NCBI GenBank assembly: GCA_002492335.1
Contig: DKYD01000043.1
Span: 949-7,950, forward strand
Source of the DNA: Lachnospiraceae bacterium UBA7109
Lineage (GTDB): Bacteria; Bacillota; Clostridia; Lachnospirales; Lachnospiraceae
DNA: 7,002 bases
Direction: 5' to 3'
Part shown: positions 5,561 through 7,002 of the stretch, one piece after another
How the letters are laid out: every line of letters begins with the position of its first letter
Position numbering within the stretch: the stretch's first letter is position 1
Made by a program: the position numbers and the translations under genes
Notes under the pieces: model-generated
The model's input: only the letters and a program-made list of their open reading frames with translations
What the model was told of the DNA's origin: nothing
The model's database searches: none

Positions 5561-5592
5561 GTTTAGCGAAAGGCGGGGAATTTGACGCTTAC
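5561..5592 (-). repeat. IS66 right terminal inverted repeat
   Basis: Reads inward on the minus strand from GTAAGCGTCAAATTCCCCGCC. It is the mate of 2822-2853 (25 of 32 identical). Its outermost bases GTAA contribute the last base of codon 272 and the TAA stop of the truncated SHMT-like gene. Confidence 0.88.
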
Positions 5593-6407
5593 TCTATAAG
5601 AGCAAGCAGCAGACTTATTACTTGATGCATTTGCGTATGCCGCAAATATTTGGGGTTTATGTTCTCTTCAATTGCTTGATGGATTTCTTCATTATTTGTC
5701 ATAATAAGTACTGATGCAGGTCCAGGTAATGTTTTATGCGTTCCACCCAGCAAAACAACATTAGACGATATTTTAAGAGGATTACTAATTTGTTTTCCGG
5801 CAATCAATCCCATAATCTGGCTTATATCATACAACAAAACGCTGTTATCAAGCATTAAGTTTTGTATATCCATAGGTTTAATTATATCTGATGGAGCCAA
5901 TAAAATATAGTGTATTTTTTCCATTTCTATAATATAGTTTGTTTCTTCGTAATTTAAATCAAAATTGATATAATCATAGGGTAACTCAAATACATGCAAA
6001 CCTAATCTTTCACAAACAGGTATAATAGATGGATGTCCGCCACTTGCAGGGGATAAAATAGCAATTTTGTCACCACTATTAGTAAGGGACATAAGCAGTG
6101 TTGTTACACAATTCATACCACTTAACGTCCTCGCATCTGTATATCTTGTATCAAATAGAAGCTTGCATACATTATGAATTTGTTCATATATGGGAACAAG
6201 ATATTGGCTTCCAATAAAATTATTTTTTTCAGAATATGTATAGTAATTTCCCATAATATATCGTTCTTGAATATCTCCATCTAGTGGCAACTTGCAAAAA
6301 TTTGAAATGACATTTTCAGCAGCACATAGTGGAATTCTTGATTTCTGAAACTTATTTAAATTATCTAATATGGAAAATATTTTTTCAAAATTGTATAATT
6401 CATTCAT
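5589..6407 (-). pseudogene. SHMT-like PLP enzyme, C-terminus truncated by IS66
   Basis: A fold-type I PLP enzyme related to serine hydroxymethyltransferase (GlyA). By eye it aligns over its whole length: AEN 30-32, GSQYLV 66-71, a TLSGMN segment (94-99, GlyA PHSGSQ), SGGH 122-125, YDISQ 193-197 with D194 as the PLP-nitrogen aspartate, and GGTHKTLPGP 221-230 with K225 as the Schiff-base lysine. It has 272 residues against about 417 in GlyA. Frame homology stops where IS66 begins, and the TAA is IS sequence. The missing part would carry the substrate-carboxylate arginine (GlyA R363), so the product is probably inactive. In the YAEG motif GlyA Glu57 aligns with M52, arguing against ordinary SHMT activity even before truncation. 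ATG 6407 overlaps the phnM-like stop by 8 nt with no good ribosome site, so it is translationally coupled. The gene is AT-rich, unlike the IS. Confidence 0.85.
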
Positions 6408-7002
6408 AATTCAATTCTATTTTAACCTTTCCATCCACTAAAACTTTACATACTTTTGGCATGATTTCATCATTAGAAACAATAATTATATCTGCCTTTT
6501 TTCCAGTGACAATAGAACCATATTCATCCTGAATTCCTAATGCAATGGCAGGATTAAGAGTTGAATATTTCACAGATTCATATAGAGGTATATTTGTATT
6601 TTGCGCTACTGTAAATATACTTTGCAATAAGGCAGGGGTATAGTAATCCGAACATATTATATGTGCATATCCTGCCTTAATTAAATCTAACGCAGAAACA
6701 TTTTTATTGTGAGATCCATTTTTCATAATATTGGGAGCACCAACAAGATTATAGAATCCCTGTTCATGAGCTTTTTTTGCAATGTCAAAATTTAAAGGAA
6801 ATTCGCAAATACAAATCCCATTTTCTTTCATAAATTTAAGTTGTGATTCTTGCTCAACATCATGAAATGCTATTGGAATATTGCTTTTTTGCGCAGTTTT
6901 TAAGAGATTTTGTATTTGACATTGACAAAATAAAGGTTTATTTTGACATTTGTATATAATTTCATTTATTTTTTTAGGGGATATGTCTCCATATTGTTTC
7001 CT
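6400..7002 (-). CDS. phnM: PhnM-like phosphonate metabolism amidohydrolase, 5' end outside window
   Basis: PhnM removes pyrophosphate from alpha-D-ribose 1-methylphosphonate 5-triphosphate in the C-P lyase pathway (cytoplasmic metal-dependent amidohydrolase superfamily). The last 200 codons are visible and the frame is open to the right edge. Motifs in order, numbered from the edge: AFHD 45-48 (E. coli PhnM ASHDD), CEFP 66-69 (PhnM AEFP), GAPN 88-91, GSHNKNVSA 96-104, SDYYTPALL 118-126 with the metal/catalytic aspartate D119, NPAIALG 150-156, and the C-terminal beta segment GSIVTGKKADIIIV 162-175. The metal-binding HxH of the N-terminus is outside. The variation after AFHD (VE instead of DT) and an unusual neighbour leave open a related substrate. 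It is AT-rich and overlaps the downstream SHMT-like gene by 8 nt. Confidence 0.88.
   Translation of the reverse strand, partial: RKQYGDISPKKINEIIYKCQNKPLFCQCQIQNLLKTAQKSNIPIAFHDVEQESQLKFMKENGICICEFPLNFDIAKKAHEQGFYNLVGAPNIMKNGSHNKNVSALDLIKAGYAHIICSDYYTPALLQSIFTVAQNTNIPLYESVKYSTLNPAIALGIQDEYGSIVTGKKADIIIVSNDEIMPKVCKVLVDGKVKIELNYE

Larger units (their letters stand above)
2822..5592 (-). mobile_element. Complete IS66-family insertion sequence (2771 bp)
   Basis: Bounded by 32-bp imperfect terminal inverted repeats beginning GTAA(A/G)CGTCAAATTC and carrying the canonical IS66 set tnpA, tnpB and tnpC in that transcriptional order. All three frames are intact and the three DDE residues are present, so it may be functional. 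IS66 elements normally duplicate 8 bp of target. Here the 8 bp on the left (GCATAACC) and right (TCTATAAG) differ, implying recombination or adjacent deletion after insertion. The right end truncates an SHMT-like gene. The roughly 270-bp tnpB-tnpC gap is longer than usual. Confidence 0.93.

Noticed and set aside
1..7002. CRISPR array, rRNA genes, complete tRNA genes or riboswitches
   Set aside because: I found no regularly spaced repeats, rRNA signature or complete cloverleaf, and no recognisable riboswitch core.

Overview
The window looks like a mosaic accessory region of a Firmicutes chromosome, most likely a gut-type Clostridia (Lachnospiraceae-like). The reasons are strong AAGGAGG-type ribosome sites, a Gram-positive LexA box, a clostridial-style IS66 element and an AlbA_2-domain regulator. 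This placement is an inference; no rRNA or other phylogenetic marker is present. Every gene I can support lies on the minus strand, so transcription runs from high to low coordinates.

Positions 1-750 hold the first 250 codons of a Y-family translesion DNA polymerase that runs off the left edge. Its promoter (779-807) has a textbook -35/-10 pair with a Gram-positive SOS box exactly in the spacer, so it should be LexA-repressed and DNA-damage-induced. The promoter position also fixes the start codon as TTG at 750. A very short ORF with a ribosome site and a hairpin lie just upstream. Positions 917-1252 hold no convincing gene, but contain one copy of a 33-bp repeat and an 8-bp inverted repeat.

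Positions 1253-2587 encode a complete AlbA_2/ATPase-fold/winged-helix regulator with its own promoter. It is bracketed by two identical 33-bp direct repeats (995-1027 and 2724-2756) whose sequence resembles a tRNA T-arm, so it may be a small mobile or recombined cassette.

Positions 2822-5592 are a complete IS66-family element of 2771 bp: 32-bp imperfect terminal inverted repeats, tnpA, tnpB and tnpC (the DDE transposase), an unusually long tnpB-tnpC gap with a terminator-like hairpin and a small ORF, and a hairpin abutting the tnpA ribosome site. It has no 8-bp target duplication, which points to a rearrangement after insertion.

Positions 5593-7002 are much more AT-rich and encode two overlapping genes: the C-terminal 200 residues of a PhnM-like phosphonate amidohydrolase, and a divergent serine-hydroxymethyltransferase-like PLP enzyme. 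The IS66 end cuts the second gene at codon 272 and supplies its stop codon. PhnM next to an SHMT-fold enzyme that appears to lack the canonical catalytic Glu is the most unusual thing here. It suggests a laterally acquired phosphonate-related operon, of which only the damaged 3' end is visible.
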